In this document: one piece after another, positions 5,915 through 6,095 of the stretch
Layout: the number at the start of each line of letters is the position of its first letter
Numbering within the stretch: the first letter of the stretch is position 1
NCBI GenBank assembly: GCA_034437615.1
Contig: DAOTTW010000286.1
Coordinates: 1-6,095 of the forward strand
Direction: 5' to 3'
DNA from: DAOTTW01 sp034437615
GTDB taxonomy: Bacteria; Chloroflexota; Anaerolineae; Aggregatilineales; Phototrophicaceae
Length of the DNA: 6,095 bases
The notes under the pieces: generated by a model
Databases searched by the model: none
Told to the model about the DNA's origin: nothing
Seen by the model: only the letters and a program-made list of their open reading frames with translations
Translations under genes and position numbers: made by a program

Positions 5915-6095
5915 GAGAGGGTCAATCAGGTTTCAGGTTTCGGGTGGTCACATAGTAATGAAGGCTGGAAGTTGAGCCATAGTCAAGGTGGTGTAATGAG
6001 ATGTGACGTATCGACACGCCAAGTTTAAGTAATTCAACGATGCGATGACGATCTTTGTCATACATGCTCTTTTGGATTGTCCCTTTTGGTTTACC
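5861..6095. mobile_element. end of a mobile element carrying a serine recombinase, incomplete at the window edge
   Basis: LacI-family similarity ceases at about 5863, and base composition drops to about 43% GC (hand count over 5922-6095) against about 60% in ugpB. A recombinase-like gene then reads inward on the minus strand and ends near the junction. The left edge starts GGGCATGAG and reaches CAACTTAG at 5893-5900. A 38-40 bp terminus opening with a run of G and ending near TAAG is the form of Tn3-family terminal repeats, and Tn3 elements carry serine resolvases. The match is loose and the other end is out of view, so the family is tentative. Confidence 0.5.
5922..6095 (-). CDS. C-terminus of a probable serine recombinase/resolvase (partial)
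   Basis: On the minus strand an open frame enters from the window end and runs 57 codons to a TGA at 5924-5922. It begins GKPKGTIQKSMYDKDRHRI, continues VELLKLGVSIRHIS, and ends YYVTTRNLKPD. The pattern G-K/R-P-K-G-T followed by a basic linker and a helix-turn-helix (ELL..GVS...I, then a serine-rich recognition helix, GSTSSLHYYV) is typical of the C-terminal DNA-binding domain of Hin/Tn3-resolvase-type serine recombinases. The catalytic domain with the active serine would lie beyond the window. It is convergent with the lacI remnant and the ugp cluster. A transposase or other helix-turn-helix protein is the main alternative. Confidence 0.6.
   Translation of the reverse strand, partial: GKPKGTIQKSMYDKDRHRIVELLKLGVSIRHISLHHLDYGSTSSLHYYVTTRNLKPD

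Noticed and set aside
1..6095. CRISPR array, tRNA or rRNA genes
   Set aside because: I saw no regularly spaced direct repeats, and nothing with cloverleaf or rRNA-like conserved stretches in the non-coding gaps.

Overview
The window suggests a free-living bacterium of moderate GC (about 60% in a stretch of the first full gene, counted by hand). I lean towards Chloroflexota (Anaerolineae-like). Reasons: the periplasmic-type binding protein has a plain Sec signal and no lipobox, the first permease carries an extra N-terminal membrane domain, and no ATPase gene accompanies the transporter. This taxonomic call is inference; there is no rRNA or other marker gene here.

Layout. 2-61 is the last 19 codons of an upstream gene. 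62-308 is a regulatory region with a candidate promoter and a LacI-type palindrome. 309-5746 is one co-directional plus-strand cluster of five genes: a UgpB-like substrate-binding protein (309-1649), a 174-nt gap with a strong hairpin, a UgpA-like permease with an unusual N-terminal extension (1824-3119), a UgpE-like permease one base later (3121-4011), a DUF1045/2H-phosphoesterase-like protein one base later again (4013-4726), a 117-nt gap with a perfect 8-bp hairpin, and an endonuclease/exonuclease/phosphatase (EEP) family enzyme (4844-5746). The tail holds the broken first codons of a LacI-family repressor (5801-about 5863). These run directly into what looks like the end of a mobile element, with the C-terminus of a probable serine recombinase on the minus strand (5922 to the window end). 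That tail is clearly AT-richer (about 43% GC over 5922-6095).

How it fits together. The binding protein keeps all seven residues that I recall as contacting sn-glycerol-3-phosphate in E. coli UgpB, so the importer most likely takes up glycerol-3-phosphate or glycerophosphodiesters. In E. coli the ugp operon ends with ugpC (ATPase) and ugpQ (glycerophosphodiester phosphodiesterase). Here neither is present. Two different cytoplasmic phosphoesterase-fold proteins, from the 2H and EEP superfamilies, take that position. The most interesting reading is an organophosphate import-and-hydrolysis module with non-UgpQ phosphodiesterases. A LacI-family regulator may once have controlled it, but its gene was cut within its helix-turn-helix by a transposon.
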